IMG/VR virus record: IMGVR_UViG_3300012931_000009
Coordinates: 1 to 40,319 of that record
Direction: 5' to 3' (one strand)
DNA from: a virus
DNA length: 40,319 bases
Shown here: positions 24,942-31,294 of the stretch, piece by piece
How the letters are laid out: each line of letters opens with the position of its first letter
Numbering within the stretch: the first letter of the stretch is position 1
The notes under the pieces: generated by a model
What the model was told of the DNA's origin: nothing
Database searches by the model: none
The model's input: the letters and a program-made list of their open reading frames with translations, nothing else
Translations under genes and position numbers: made by a program

Positions 24942-25313
24942 TTATATTCTGTTGTTAATGTAGTCTAACGTAATCTGTATAGCATTTTCAGCGCCATACG
25001 CGAATGTTGCATAGTGACCTATTTTATTCAGCTTATCAAGCCATTCTGTCTGATTTTCTCGCTTTGTGACTTTCTTTTGGTTTTTGCGCTTCATTTCGAG
25101 CCAGAGGCCGTGATAAGTGCCATTAGGCACAGGCAAATGGTAATCGGGCAATCCAGCTCGCATTCCGATTAGTTTCAGGAAAAAACCGGATGCCGATGAC
25201 CTTTTTCCTTCGTTTACAATTTTGTACAAATATTCACGCAGTATGGGATTGTATTGCGCCCATGCGTAATAAGCTTTGCATTCTTGGTATTCGGAAGAAA
25301 TCCATTTCTTCAT
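24942..25313 (-). CDS. VRR-NUC domain nuclease
   Basis: 123 residues. The core reads GMRAGLPDYHLPVPNG, then YHGLWLEMKRKNQKKVTKRE and QTEWLDKLNKIGHYATFAYG. PDY...W-x-ExK is the catalytic signature of VRR-NUC, a PD-(D/E)xK fold, and QxxWLxxLxxxGxxAxxxxG is its second conserved block. Stand-alone phage VRR-NUC proteins may resolve branched DNA. AAGGATGG precedes the ATG. It is placed between the λ P-like gene and the lysis genes. Confidence 0.83.
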   Translation of the reverse strand: MKKWISSEYQECKAYYAWAQYNPILREYLYKIVNEGKRSSASGFFLKLIGMRAGLPDYHLPVPNGTYHGLWLEMKRKNQKKVTKRENQTEWLDKLNKIGHYATFAYGAENAIQITLDYINNRI

Positions 25314-25326
25314 TTTCCATCCTTGT

Positions 25327-25355
25327 CCCCTGCGGTTGCCCCCTGCATTGCCCCC
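25327..25355. repeat. C-rich/G-rich degenerate tandem repeat
   Basis: Three units of CCCC(C)-TGC(GG/A)TTG-CCCCC at 12-13 bp spacing, upstream of the VRR-NUC start. Conspicuous in an AT-rich genome. It may encode part of a 23-residue peptide on the minus strand, or act as leader structure. Meaning unknown. Confidence 0.4.
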
Positions 25356-25427
25356 GCCATAAATTGTTCCTCATGGAACATATATTGCGTCTAAATTACT
25401 CTAACAAGCGCAATACATTGACCTTAA

Positions 25428-25787
25428 TCATGCTCTCATACCCAGCTTCTGCTTAATCTCTGACATATAATGTAAAGCTGTTTCTTTTTTAGCTAGATTA
25501 GGCTCAACATCGAACGCCTGGGGATAAGGCACGACTATATTCTTGGCATAGTGAAAAAAGTCCATCACGGTAGGAGGCCGCGCAGAGAGATATTCCGCGT
25601 CCTTCTTGCAACGCAGCAATTGTATTTTTATCTCATCATAAGTAAGTCCTGTCAGACCGCCTTTCCAGACTGTCTTGTAGAAATCTTCTACACGAGGATT
25701 TTTCAGGGGTTCTGTCCAGCGCTCACCATAAAACTGCGCCATGCAGTTGAATAGCTTGTCAATCCAGTCCATTGGAATTGGTGTCAT
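25428..25787 (-). CDS. λ P-like replication protein (helicase loader) candidate
   Basis: 119 residues. The pattern WIDKLFNCMAQFYGERWTEP, then VWKGGLTGLTYDEIKIQLLR and ARPPTVMDFFHYAKN matches the conserved N-terminal part of short λ P-like proteins (LFxxMxxxYGxxW...WxxGLxxLTxxxIxxxLxxC...PPTxxxFxxxC). λ P brings host DnaB to the O-bound origin. This protein is half the λ P length and lacks the C-terminal DnaB-binding half, so it may be a shorter variant. It lies in the same leftward block as the initiator gene. Confidence 0.55.
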   Translation of the reverse strand: MTPIPMDWIDKLFNCMAQFYGERWTEPLKNPRVEDFYKTVWKGGLTGLTYDEIKIQLLRCKKDAEYLSARPPTVMDFFHYAKNIVVPYPQAFDVEPNLAKKETALHYMSEIKQKLGMRA

Positions 25788-25807
25788 AAATCATCCTTCC
25801 TATCCTA

Positions 25808-25841
25808 TGCTAAGCAAAAGCTAGCCTCTGCTAAGCAGAGG
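25808..25841. promoter_or_regulatory. Paired palindromes, candidate operators
   Basis: TGCTAAGCA, itself a palindrome around a central A, occurs at 25808-25816 and 25829-25837, 21 bases apart (two helical turns). The right copy is part of a longer dyad, CCTCTGC-TAA-GCAGAGG (25825-25841). They lie between the leftward λ P-like gene and the rightward promoter at 25911, a usual place for shared operators. Confidence 0.5.
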
Positions 25842-25910
25842 TCATGTACTGTAAATATATTACACAATCAAAACCCAATCAAGAAATATAAAAATAATTG
25901 TAGATTAGTG

Positions 25911-25938
25911 TTGACATATGTTGATTAACGTATATAAT
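25911..25938 (+). promoter_or_regulatory. Consensus σ70 promoter, rightward island
   Basis: TTGACA (25911-25916), a 16-base spacer and TATAAT (25933-25938): both hexamers are perfect. It drives four short genes (25974-26720) against the direction of the surrounding genes. TTGA repeats within the spacer may be part of an operator. Confidence 0.85.
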
Positions 25939-25973
25939 GGCTTTATTGAAACTTAACAACGAGGAGAAAAGAG

Positions 25974-26132
25974 ATGAAAAAAACAACCGAACAAGTAACT
26001 TTAACAGAATCAGAAATCAGCTATGTTTACACTTGTTGGATGCAAGCTTACACAGGAGCTTACAAAGATTTTAGAGATTACTTAAAAGTAGTGATTAATG
26101 TGAAAAGAAGCACAGGATCGGTATATAAATAA
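25974..26132 (+). CDS. Small hypothetical protein (52 aa), first gene of the rightward island
   Basis: 52 residues: MKKTTEQVTLTESEISYVYT, WMQAYTGAYKDF, then a basic end (VKRSTGSVYK). A strong RBS (GAGGAG) and a perfect promoter lie just upstream, so strong early expression is expected. Probably a small helical protein. Not recognised. Confidence 0.6.
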   Translation: MKKTTEQVTLTESEISYVYTCWMQAYTGAYKDFRDYLKVVINVKRSTGSVYK

Positions 26133-26139
26133 AAAATTT

Positions 26140-26153
26140 GCCCCGCAAGGGGC
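26140..26153 (+). other. GC hairpin between the first two island genes
   Basis: GCCCC-GCAA-GGGGC, a 5-bp stem with a GNRA tetraloop followed by TTTG and then the next RBS (GAGGAG). It may be a partial terminator or an mRNA stabiliser for the highly transcribed first gene. Confidence 0.5.
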
Positions 26154-26169
26154 TTTGAGGAGAACTAAA

Positions 26170-26319
26170 ATGAAATGCACAGTTTGTAAAAAAGAAAATG
26201 GCTACATCTACACATTCATCGGCGCTATTTGTATTAAATGTGACGATAAAACCAATAAAATGGCAGAAGAAAAGCTAAAAACTTGGAAATTACCAAGGTT
26301 CGTAGGAGAAATAAAATGA
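26170..26319 (+). CDS. Small zinc-finger-like protein (49 aa)
   Basis: 49 residues with Cys-x2-Cys (CTVC, near 3-6) and a second pair (CIKC, near 21-24), a spacing that fits one zinc ribbon, then a Lys-rich tail. RBS GAGGAG upstream. The stop overlaps the next start as ATGA. Role unknown, possibly binding nucleic acid or a host protein. Confidence 0.6.
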   Translation: MKCTVCKKENGYIYTFIGAICIKCDDKTNKMAEEKLKTWKLPRFVGEIK

Positions 26320-26531
26320 GTACATTATCTGATCGATTTTTAATAGAGGCAAACAAAGAATTATTAGATACCATTCTTAATTATGATTCGGATACTTTTT
26401 TTTCAAAAGGATGCGATCTTACTTATGAAGAAGCAAAAGAATTAGCAGGTAGAGCAATTCATTCGTTTATCGACAATAACCTAGATGGCATTTTTTTAGA
26501 TAATCATCTTGCGCAAATAAGAGGAGAATAA
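26316..26531 (+). CDS. Hypothetical acidic protein (71 aa)
   Basis: 71 residues from MSTLSDRFLIEANKELLDTI. I chose the ATG at 26316 (GGAGA upstream, ATGA overlap) over one at 26283 that lies inside the zinc-finger gene. Mostly helical, acidic (YEEAKELAGRAIHSFIDNNL). It ends directly before the HTH gene start. No family recognised. Confidence 0.6.
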   Translation: MSTLSDRFLIEANKELLDTILNYDSDTFFSKGCDLTYEEAKELAGRAIHSFIDNNLDGIFLDNHLAQIRGE

Positions 26532-26720
26532 ATGACCATAGAAAATGAAACTCGTACCCATATCACAACCGCCGAGGCAGCTTATTACTTAAACAGAAAG
26601 CCTCAGACGCTTCGTACATGGGCAACCTATGAAAATGGCCCTATTAACCCCATACGCATTAATGGTCGATTAGCATGGCCAGTTGATAAGATTAAGCAAC
26701 TTCTAGGATTAAACATCTAA
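26532..26720 (+). CDS. Helix-turn-helix protein, excisionase/MerR-like
   Basis: 62 residues. HITTAEAAYYLNRKPQTLRT is an HTH and WATYENGPINPIRINGRLAW forms the wing, as in small AlpA/Xis-type winged helix proteins. The wing text INGRLAWPVDKIKQLL is close to the second such protein at 28674 (INNQLAWSASTINEWI). Such proteins act as excisionases or local transcription regulators. It starts one base after the upstream stop. Confidence 0.7.
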   Translation: MTIENETRTHITTAEAAYYLNRKPQTLRTWATYENGPINPIRINGRLAWPVDKIKQLLGLNI

Positions 26721-26945
26721 ATGCACAGGCTTAGCCGGCTTTTCTCTTATAAAACCATCGTTTATTCCTACAAACTTAGGATGCGTGATTAATCCACCAC
26801 CCTTTTTATACTCAATAATACCTTTTATGATCGATATTTGTATCTCTGTCTGAGGTTGTGGGTTCTTTTCGCTCAATAGTCCTTTCAGTATCTGCTTCAG
26901 CTGCTTAATCGGTAACTTTCGTAACTGCTCCAATGTTAGTTCCAT
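26709..26945 (-). CDS. Hypothetical protein (78 aa) of the leftward early block
   Basis: 78 residues starting MELTLEQLRKLPIKQLKQIL, with a strong RBS (AAGGAGA). A helical N-terminus is followed by a Gly/Lys-rich end. Its 3' end overlaps the converging HTH gene by 12 bases. Location between the initiator block and the λ P-like gene suggests an early role. Not recognised. Confidence 0.55.
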   Translation of the reverse strand: MELTLEQLRKLPIKQLKQILKGLLSEKNPQPQTEIQISIIKGIIEYKKGGGLITHPKFVGINDGFIREKPAKPVHLDV

Positions 26946-27000
26946 GTTATCTCCTTATATGCCAATTAAAGCCAATTATAGGCTCGTGGTTAAACGATCT

Positions 27001-27483
27001 CTAAGTTTTAATGTCTAATATAGGGTTAACCTCCAAAACGTCCTCAATGCAAATTATATGAAGGCCATACCAGTTAATTTCTTTGATCCATAGAAATTTA
27101 ACCATTTCATCAGGAAATTTATAGTCAGTAAGACCCGTTTCAAAATTAAATCCCCAATTATCTGAAAAATAAAAATTAAGATATAGTTCTGCCCATTCTT
27201 TCTCATTACCAAAATATTTTCTAACTCTGTTTTTGAATTGTTCATCTGTGGTTAATACTTCTGCATTATTTTTCATAAAATGTTCATTTTCTTTCTTTGT
27301 CTTAAGCCAGAATTTACAAGCAAACCCATCATTAACGCATTTTGTGTAAATATGCTCAAGAAACAAGCCATCTTTTAACGAAAAGAAGTCTGAAAATATC
27401 TCAATCGCTTTGTCTTGATTAATTGCATTGACGATAAATAGATCTTTAAATTCCTCAGTTGGACTAATTAAATATTTTTTCAT
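27001..27483 (-). CDS. Hypothetical protein (160 aa) after the initiator gene
   Basis: 160 residues, rich in aromatic residues (MKKYLISPTEEFKDLFIVN, ELYLNFYFSDNWGFNFETGL). AGGAATC precedes the ATG. The composition suggests a compact soluble α/β protein. It is transcribed directly after the initiator-like gene and probably early. No motif recognised. Confidence 0.55.
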   Translation of the reverse strand: MKKYLISPTEEFKDLFIVNAINQDKAIEIFSDFFSLKDGLFLEHIYTKCVNDGFACKFWLKTKKENEHFMKNNAEVLTTDEQFKNRVRKYFGNEKEWAELYLNFYFSDNWGFNFETGLTDYKFPDEMVKFLWIKEINWYGLHIICIEDVLEVNPILDIKT

Positions 27484-27492
27484 TATAGATTC

Positions 27493-28191
27493 CTAATATC
27501 TTGGTTGATTATCATAACGCCTAACTTGCCCTTTTTGATCTTCATAAACTCGTTTAGGCTTTTCTCTGTTTAAAAACTTTTCAAAAGTAAGCTGCCAATC
27601 ATCTGATTTTGTCTCATACTCTTTTGAAACCTTGGCAAATTTATCAAGTAAATAGACTTCAGTGTTATTAGTTTTTTTGGCAACTATAGATAATAACTCA
27701 CGCCGTTTATCATCTGGAAAAAAATCATCTGGGTATAGGTATAAATCAACAGAGCTCTCTTTTTTTATTTCTTTATTTAACTTCTTTATATTATGTCTCG
27801 CTAAGTCGAGACCCTGCCTCTCGCTAAGTCGAGACCCTCCTCTCGCTAAGTCGAGACCCTGAGAGTTTTTTGAACTATCATCTTTAGAGTTATCCCCAGC
27901 TTTATTTTCTATCTCAATTTTCTGTTCTGGTTGAACAAGATACCGCTTTACTCCTTTGTAAACTCTTTTTAACTCGTTATGTTTTTCAAAGAATGTAAAA
28001 GCATCATTCAAGGTTGAATCTGATTTTATTCCCGCTCTTTCCATGATGACGTTGTTTTTTAAATAACATTGCTTCCCATGGTTCCAAAACTGAAAAATTG
28101 TTTCATAAACTCTCAAATAGGATAATTGAAGATCAGGGAGCTCTAAAATTCTGGATGGAACGATAAAAAAAGCGGATTTGTATTCTGACAT
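27493..28191 (-). CDS. Replication initiator-like protein with embedded iterons
   Basis: 232 residues from MSEYKSAFFIVPSRILELPD; the ATG at 28191 has AAAGGA upstream, unlike the longer frame from 28290. The first 110 residues form a winged-helix domain (SYLRVYETIFQFWNHGKQCY, IMERAGIKSDSTLNDAFTFF, NELKRVYKGVKRYLV) like phage and plasmid replication initiators. A variable linker (residues 120-155) is encoded by three 20-bp iterons. A helical C-terminal part ends with a basic tail. By analogy with λ O, it would bind the iterons and melt the nearby AT-rich tract. The λ O analogy rests on arrangement, not on sequence identity. Confidence 0.6.
   Translation of the reverse strand: MSEYKSAFFIVPSRILELPDLQLSYLRVYETIFQFWNHGKQCYLKNNVIMERAGIKSDSTLNDAFTFFEKHNELKRVYKGVKRYLVQPEQKIEIENKAGDNSKDDSSKNSQGLDLARGGSRLSERQGLDLARHNIKKLNKEIKKESSVDLYLYPDDFFPDDKRRELLSIVAKKTNNTEVYLLDKFAKVSKEYETKSDDWQLTFEKFLNREKPKRVYEDQKGQVRRYDNQPRY
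27759..27860. repeat. Putative origin: three iterons and AT-rich tract
   Basis: TCTCGCTAAGTCGAGACCCT occurs exactly three times at 27796-27815, 27819-27838 and 27841-27860, separated by 3 and 2 bases. Each unit has an inner dyad TCTCG-N6-CGAGA. Directly left (27759-27795) is a pyrimidine-rich, AT-rich 37-base tract. Iterons next to an AT-rich tract inside the initiator gene is the λ ori plan. Confidence 0.75.
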
Positions 28192-28239
28192 ACTAAAATT
28201 CCTTTCATGTGGGGGGTTGACCAGATCCATGGGCAACGT

Positions 28240-28274
28240 ATAATAGGCGTTGCACGTGTTGGTTCTGGAGAACC
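28240..28274 (-). promoter_or_regulatory. Leftward early promoter region with a palindromic operator
   Basis: On the minus strand a -10 TATTAT (28240-28245) lies about 50 bases before the initiator start. The -35 is poor, and GGTTCT-GG-AGAACC (28261-28274), a perfect 6+6 dyad, covers that position. A regulator bound there could repress or activate. Confidence 0.5.
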
Positions 28275-28285
28275 GTATTGTTAAG

Positions 28286-28312
28286 TGCACCCTGTCTAGT
28301 AAACGGGGTGCA
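28286..28312. other. Hairpin in the divergent early control region
   Basis: TGCACCC / GGGTGCA forms a 7-bp stem with a 13-base loop. It lies beside the GGTTCT dyad in the 307-base region between divergent genes (28192-28498). The rest of that region holds only the repeats and promoter elements noted separately. Confidence 0.45.
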
Positions 28313-28397
28313 TGTCGTAAAACCCCTCCATCTTACTCTATTCTCACCCCGAAACAACAGCCCTTCTAAACTCTTTATTTACATAAAAAATACACAA

Positions 28398-28433
28398 ACG
28401 CCGATGACGCCGATTGCGCCGAACACGCCGAAA
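28398..28433. repeat. Four tandem 9-bp repeats (RCGCCGANN)
   Basis: ACGCCGATG, ACGCCGATT, GCGCCGAAC and ACGCCGAAA run head to tail without spacers. They lie 65 bases before the rightward RHH gene and beside a TATAAT at 28449-28454. They look like a cluster of binding sites on nearly one face of the helix, or a second iteron set. Confidence 0.6.
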
Positions 28434-28498
28434 TAATTTGCCAAAAAATATAATTCTGTTATTGTGTGCAAACTATAACTAAAATGTGACTTCATACC

Positions 28499-28684
28499 AT
28501 GACTGACAAAATTAAAAGTAACAATGATGTGCGTATAATTACAGATGTTACAAAAGAGTGCAGAAAATCACTGCGTATACTAGCTATACAAAAAGATACA
28601 ACTTTGCCATTAATAGTCAAAGATATACTTGAACGCGCGATGAGTAAAAAAGTTAATAATGTACAAGAGGTAAATGGTGAGTGA
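28499..28684 (+). CDS. RHH-type small regulator (61 aa)
   Basis: 61 residues: MTDKIKSNNDVRIITDVTKE, then helices CRKSLRILAIQKDTTLPLIV and KDILERAMSKK. A strand followed by two helices (KSLRILAIQKD...LPLIVKDILE) fits the CopG/Arc ribbon-helix-helix fold. No clear RBS precedes it, so translation may start on a short leader. It begins the rightward cluster opposite the initiator operon and could control the divergent region. Confidence 0.6.
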   Translation: MTDKIKSNNDVRIITDVTKECRKSLRILAIQKDTTLPLIVKDILERAMSKKVNNVQEVNGE

Positions 28685-28898
28685 CATCATCAAAAGAAAA
28701 ATCTATTTTATAAAAGACGTAGAAAAAATAATAGGTAGAAATAGGCTTACATTAAGAAGATGGTGGAACAAAGATCTTTTTCCAAAGCCTACGTTAATAA
28801 ATAATCAATTAGCATGGTCGGCTTCCACTATAAATGAATGGATAAGTGATAATTTTAAAGATGATTACGAAAATTTTGTCTCGTCTGATTATGACTAG
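28674..28898 (+). CDS. AlpA-like HTH regulator (74 aa)
   Basis: 74 residues. KRKIYFIKDVEKIIGRNRLT and LRRWWNKDLFPKPTLINNQL form a winged HTH of the AlpA/excisionase type, ending with an acidic tail. It overlaps the RHH gene by 11 bases and has AAGAGG upstream. The wing resembles the HTH protein at 26532, so the two are likely paralogous. Candidate excisionase or regulator of integrase. Confidence 0.65.
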   Translation: MVSDIIKRKIYFIKDVEKIIGRNRLTLRRWWNKDLFPKPTLINNQLAWSASTINEWISDNFKDDYENFVSSDYD

Positions 28899-28922
28899 AA
28901 ATTGATAAGTTGAGTAATAAAA

Positions 28923-29018
28923 ATGAGTGAAATAACTAACTGGCCTCAAGCTTTCGCTATAGTAGGCGTTGCGGTATGCATTGCGGCAGTTTTTATTGCT
29001 ATATGTATTAATAGGTAA
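28923..29018 (+). CDS. Tiny membrane protein (31 aa)
   Basis: 31 residues, mostly one membrane helix (AFAIVGVAVCIAAVFIAICI). RBS is weak. It lies two bases before the next small membrane gene. Possible roles are superinfection exclusion or membrane modulation; none is shown. Confidence 0.45.
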   Translation: MSEITNWPQAFAIVGVAVCIAAVFIAICINR

Positions 29019-29020
29019 TC

Positions 29021-29197
29021 ATGATTAAAAAACTACTATACTATATACTTATATGGAGCATTGTGTATGTTCCTATTTATTTCGTTTATGAATATAGAGA
29101 TAAAATAAATTCATTTATATATTCATTTGTATTTGCTTTTCTTTGGTCATGGTTTGTGTGGGATATTGATAAGATAATAAAACAGTTTAGATCGTAA
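29021..29197 (+). CDS. Small membrane protein (58 aa)
   Basis: 58 residues with two hydrophobic segments: LLYYILIWSIVYVPIYFVYE and FIYSFVFAFLWSWFVWDI, joined by a charged loop. Very aromatic. It overlaps the 3' end of the converging ATP-grasp gene by 11 bases. Possibly an exclusion protein expressed from the rightward regulator cluster; inferred from topology only. Confidence 0.5.
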   Translation: MIKKLLYYILIWSIVYVPIYFVYEYRDKINSFIYSFVFAFLWSWFVWDIDKIIKQFRS

Positions 29198-30071
29198 ACC
29201 ATTCAATAATAGTATCATATATAGCATTCCCTTCAATCTCATCCTCAACACCACCATCAATAGACGGATTATCATTGATCTCAATGACATAAGCGCTCCC
29301 ACTAGATTCTTTAAGGTCAATACCATATAACCCGTCTGTGAGCAGTCTATTGCATTTTTCTGCTTCTGCCAATACATGCAATGGTATATCTTCAAACTTA
29401 ACACATTCGTGTTTACCATCAATATAATCGCCCTTACGGTCGTATTTAATGATCTTCCAATCATCATTGACCATATAGTATTTAACAACAAATAGGAATT
29501 TATGGTTAAACAGGACAATTCGCCAGTCAAAGTCAGTCTGTATGAATTCTTGGCATATAAGATCTTTATGTTTTTGTCCGCCATAAAACCATAGGTTATG
29601 AAGTGTATCAGCGAGTTCTATTTTATTATGGCATTTAAAGACCCCTTGAGAGAAACATGAATCAGGTATCTTAACAACACAAGGGTAAGGCAAATCATCA
29701 ATTTTAGAAGCGTCCCAACGTATTTTCCATGTTTTCGGATGAGATATGTTGTGTTTATAAAACAACTCCTCTTGCCAAATCTTATTACACCCCTGCTGGA
29801 TAGACATAGGACTATCTATAACCTTTAAACCTAACGCAGATGCCGCTATAGCGAATTCATATGTATAATTGCTTGGGTGAGTAGTATCCCTAATGAAAAG
29901 ACCATCAAAGTCAGACAATAGATCAATATCGTTTTGTTTAAGAATAGTGGGGTATATTTTATGGCGTATTGCTGACTCGCAAAAACGATCAATAGCAGCA
30001 TTATTAGAGGGGGAATACTTAGCAGTCTCATCATAGAGTATTGCAAGTTTAAGCCAGTCATCCTTTGGCAT
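29187..30071 (-). CDS. RimK-like ATP-grasp ligase
   Basis: 294 residues. The fold is recognisable from VVKIPDSCFSQGVF (132-145, nucleotide-binding loop), LICQEFIQTDFDWRIVLFN (171-189), YGIDLKE (249-255) and the metal-binding VIEINDNPSID (262-272). ATP-grasp enzymes join a carboxylate to an amine through an acyl-phosphate. The RimK branch adds amino acids or peptides to proteins or small molecules. The ending EINDNPSIDGGVEDE is closest to RimK-like proteins that carry an extra N-terminal domain. The gene overlaps the GNAT gene by 14 bases. Substrate unknown. Confidence 0.85.
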   Translation of the reverse strand: MPKDDWLKLAILYDETAKYSPSNNAAIDRFCESAIRHKIYPTILKQNDIDLLSDFDGLFIRDTTHPSNYTYEFAIAASALGLKVIDSPMSIQQGCNKIWQEELFYKHNISHPKTWKIRWDASKIDDLPYPCVVKIPDSCFSQGVFKCHNKIELADTLHNLWFYGGQKHKDLICQEFIQTDFDWRIVLFNHKFLFVVKYYMVNDDWKIIKYDRKGDYIDGKHECVKFEDIPLHVLAEAEKCNRLLTDGLYGIDLKESSGSAYVIEINDNPSIDGGVEDEIEGNAIYDTIIEWFTI

Positions 30072-30498
30072 TTTGGTTTAAATCCTTTCTCATTAAAATA
30101 GCAGACTTACCATCTTTATAGTAATTATGCTTTATTCCATAGGGTTTGTAACCATGTTTTGTATAGAAATTTATGGCTTTATTATTGCCTTTTTTGACTT
30201 CAAGTTTAATGGTATCTTTATTTAGAATAGTACATACAAAATCCTCTGCGCGTTCAAGTAAAATGCTACCTATACCATCATTAGAAGGATAGGCAGCTAT
30301 AGAATAAATGCGCCCTGTAGATAAGACATATACATAGCCTTTTAGAAAGCCTGATTCTTCGTAAATTCTAAAATAGTTATTATTGTTTATAATAGCGTAT
30401 GAAAATTGATTGCGACTAAATCTGTGACTAGGATTGAATGATTTACTTTCGATAATTAATAATTCTGGAATGTCTTTAAGAGTAGCTGTTCTAATCAT
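30058..30498 (-). CDS. GNAT acetyltransferase (RimI-like)
   Basis: 146 residues from MIRTATLKDIPELLIIESKS, the usual GNAT opening. I chose the ATG at 30498, which overlaps the stop of the small upstream ORF as TAATG. The acetyl-CoA loop is SNDGIGSILLERAE, and motif B is LEVKKGNNKAINFYTKHGY, ending YYKDGKSAILMRKDL. It would acetylate an amine, often the N-terminus of a protein or peptide. The direct overlap with an ATP-grasp gene suggests both enzymes act on one target. Confidence 0.83.
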   Translation of the reverse strand: MIRTATLKDIPELLIIESKSFNPSHRFSRNQFSYAIINNNNYFRIYEESGFLKGYVYVLSTGRIYSIAAYPSNDGIGSILLERAEDFVCTILNKDTIKLEVKKGNNKAINFYTKHGYKPYGIKHNYYKDGKSAILMRKDLNQNAKG

Positions 30499-30626
30499 TA
30501 TAACAAATCCCAGTCCTTTAAAACAAAAGTAAACACACAGCTCGATATAAACCATTCATAATCAGACCAATGAGCAAAGTGTGATACTAATAAACAACAC
30601 ATTGAGGATATTAGCCAATATCTCAT
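30498..30626 (-). CDS. Small coupled ORF (42 aa)
   Basis: 42 residues: MRYWLISSMCCLLVSHFAHW, then DYEWFISSCVFTFVLKDW. Its start overlaps the stop of the DUF551-like gene (ATGA) and its stop overlaps the GNAT start (TAATG). It is hydrophobic and aromatic, perhaps membrane associated. It could be a substrate peptide for the two enzymes or just a coupling ORF. Confidence 0.45.
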   Translation of the reverse strand: MRYWLISSMCCLLVSHFAHWSDYEWFISSCVFTFVLKDWDLL

Positions 30627-30919
30627 TTAGGTGCTCCAGGAATAGGCATCCAATACTTAACCTCTTGTAAAGTAAGTTTGCATCTGGCAGAGAAATATTT
30701 TTTACCATTTTTAAGACATACTAAATGGCCAGTATAATAAAAAATATGAGCCATATTATCCCATCGATAGTCAACCAGTAATAAAACTTCCTCTCCCTTA
30801 ATAGGAAGTTTTAAATTAGTGCTTATCCAAGTATTTGTTAATGCAGAGTTAAGTAGTTCCTTAAGTTCTTCATAATGAGATAAAGGTATAATAATTGACG
30901 GATCAATAATTTTATTCAT
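30623..30919 (-). CDS. DUF551 family protein (98 aa)
   Basis: 98 residues. WISTNLKLPIKGEEVLLLVD and VKYWMPIPGAPK are the two ends of the DUF551 signature (WIsv...LPxxgxxVLv...hWMPlPxxP). An N-terminal helix of about 35 residues precedes it. DUF551 proteins are very common in gammaproteobacterial phages, but no function is known. The start overlaps the next DUF551 gene's stop as ATGA. Confidence 0.8.
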   Translation of the reverse strand: MNKIIDPSIIIPLSHYEELKELLNSALTNTWISTNLKLPIKGEEVLLLVDYRWDNMAHIFYYTGHLVCLKNGKKYFSARCKLTLQEVKYWMPIPGAPK

Positions 30920-31185
30920 TTAGGAACCTCTGGAAATGGCATCCAATAATAAATATCTAATGAAGTTTCTATTCCTCCTATTTCACACCATTCAAGCATA
31001 GAGCTATAGAATCCAGGTATTACTTCTGTGCAATCAGTTATAAGCACCAATTCATTAATAATTGGCAATTCATCCTTAACGCTAATCCACTTGTCTCTGT
31101 AATAACAATCTTGACAAATATGGCCATTAATATGAAACCAAGGCGTTGATTCTTTTTCACATAATTTACAGACTTCCATGCTCAT
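30916..31185 (-). CDS. DUF551 family protein with zinc-binding N-terminus (89 aa)
   Basis: 89 residues. Cys pairs CKLC and CQDC flank a short loop (6-27), which looks like a zinc finger. Then WISVKDELPIINELVLITDC and DIYYWMPFPEVPK give the DUF551 signature. It is tandem with the 98-residue paralogue, arranged as a coupled pair. Function unknown. Confidence 0.8.
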   Translation of the reverse strand: MSMEVCKLCEKESTPWFHINGHICQDCYYRDKWISVKDELPIINELVLITDCTEVIPGFYSSMLEWCEIGGIETSLDIYYWMPFPEVPK

Positions 31186-31186
31186 A

Positions 31187-31279
31187 TTAAATTCCTATTA
31201 AATACCAAACAATAATGACAATAAAAGCAATGCAAAAACATCCTAATATAAAACATGAGAACTTTTCATTGTTGTCCAT
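31187..31279 (-). CDS. Tiny membrane protein (30 aa)
   Basis: 30 residues with one membrane helix (FILGCFCIAFIVIIVWYLIG). AGGAATC is nine bases before the ATG and the stop is one base from the next start. Real translation is likely from spacing; the role is unknown. Confidence 0.45.
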   Translation of the reverse strand: MDNNEKFSCFILGCFCIAFIVIIVWYLIGI

Positions 31280-31294
31280 AACGTAGATTCCTAT

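Noticed and set aside
25327-25355. G-quadruplex on the minus strand
   Set aside because: Only three G-runs of four or more are present; a stable three-tetrad structure would need a fourth.
29147-29584. 145-codon frame inside the ATP-grasp gene
   Set aside because: Same-strand shadow frame without motif or RBS; the main frame has the conserved ATP-grasp residues.
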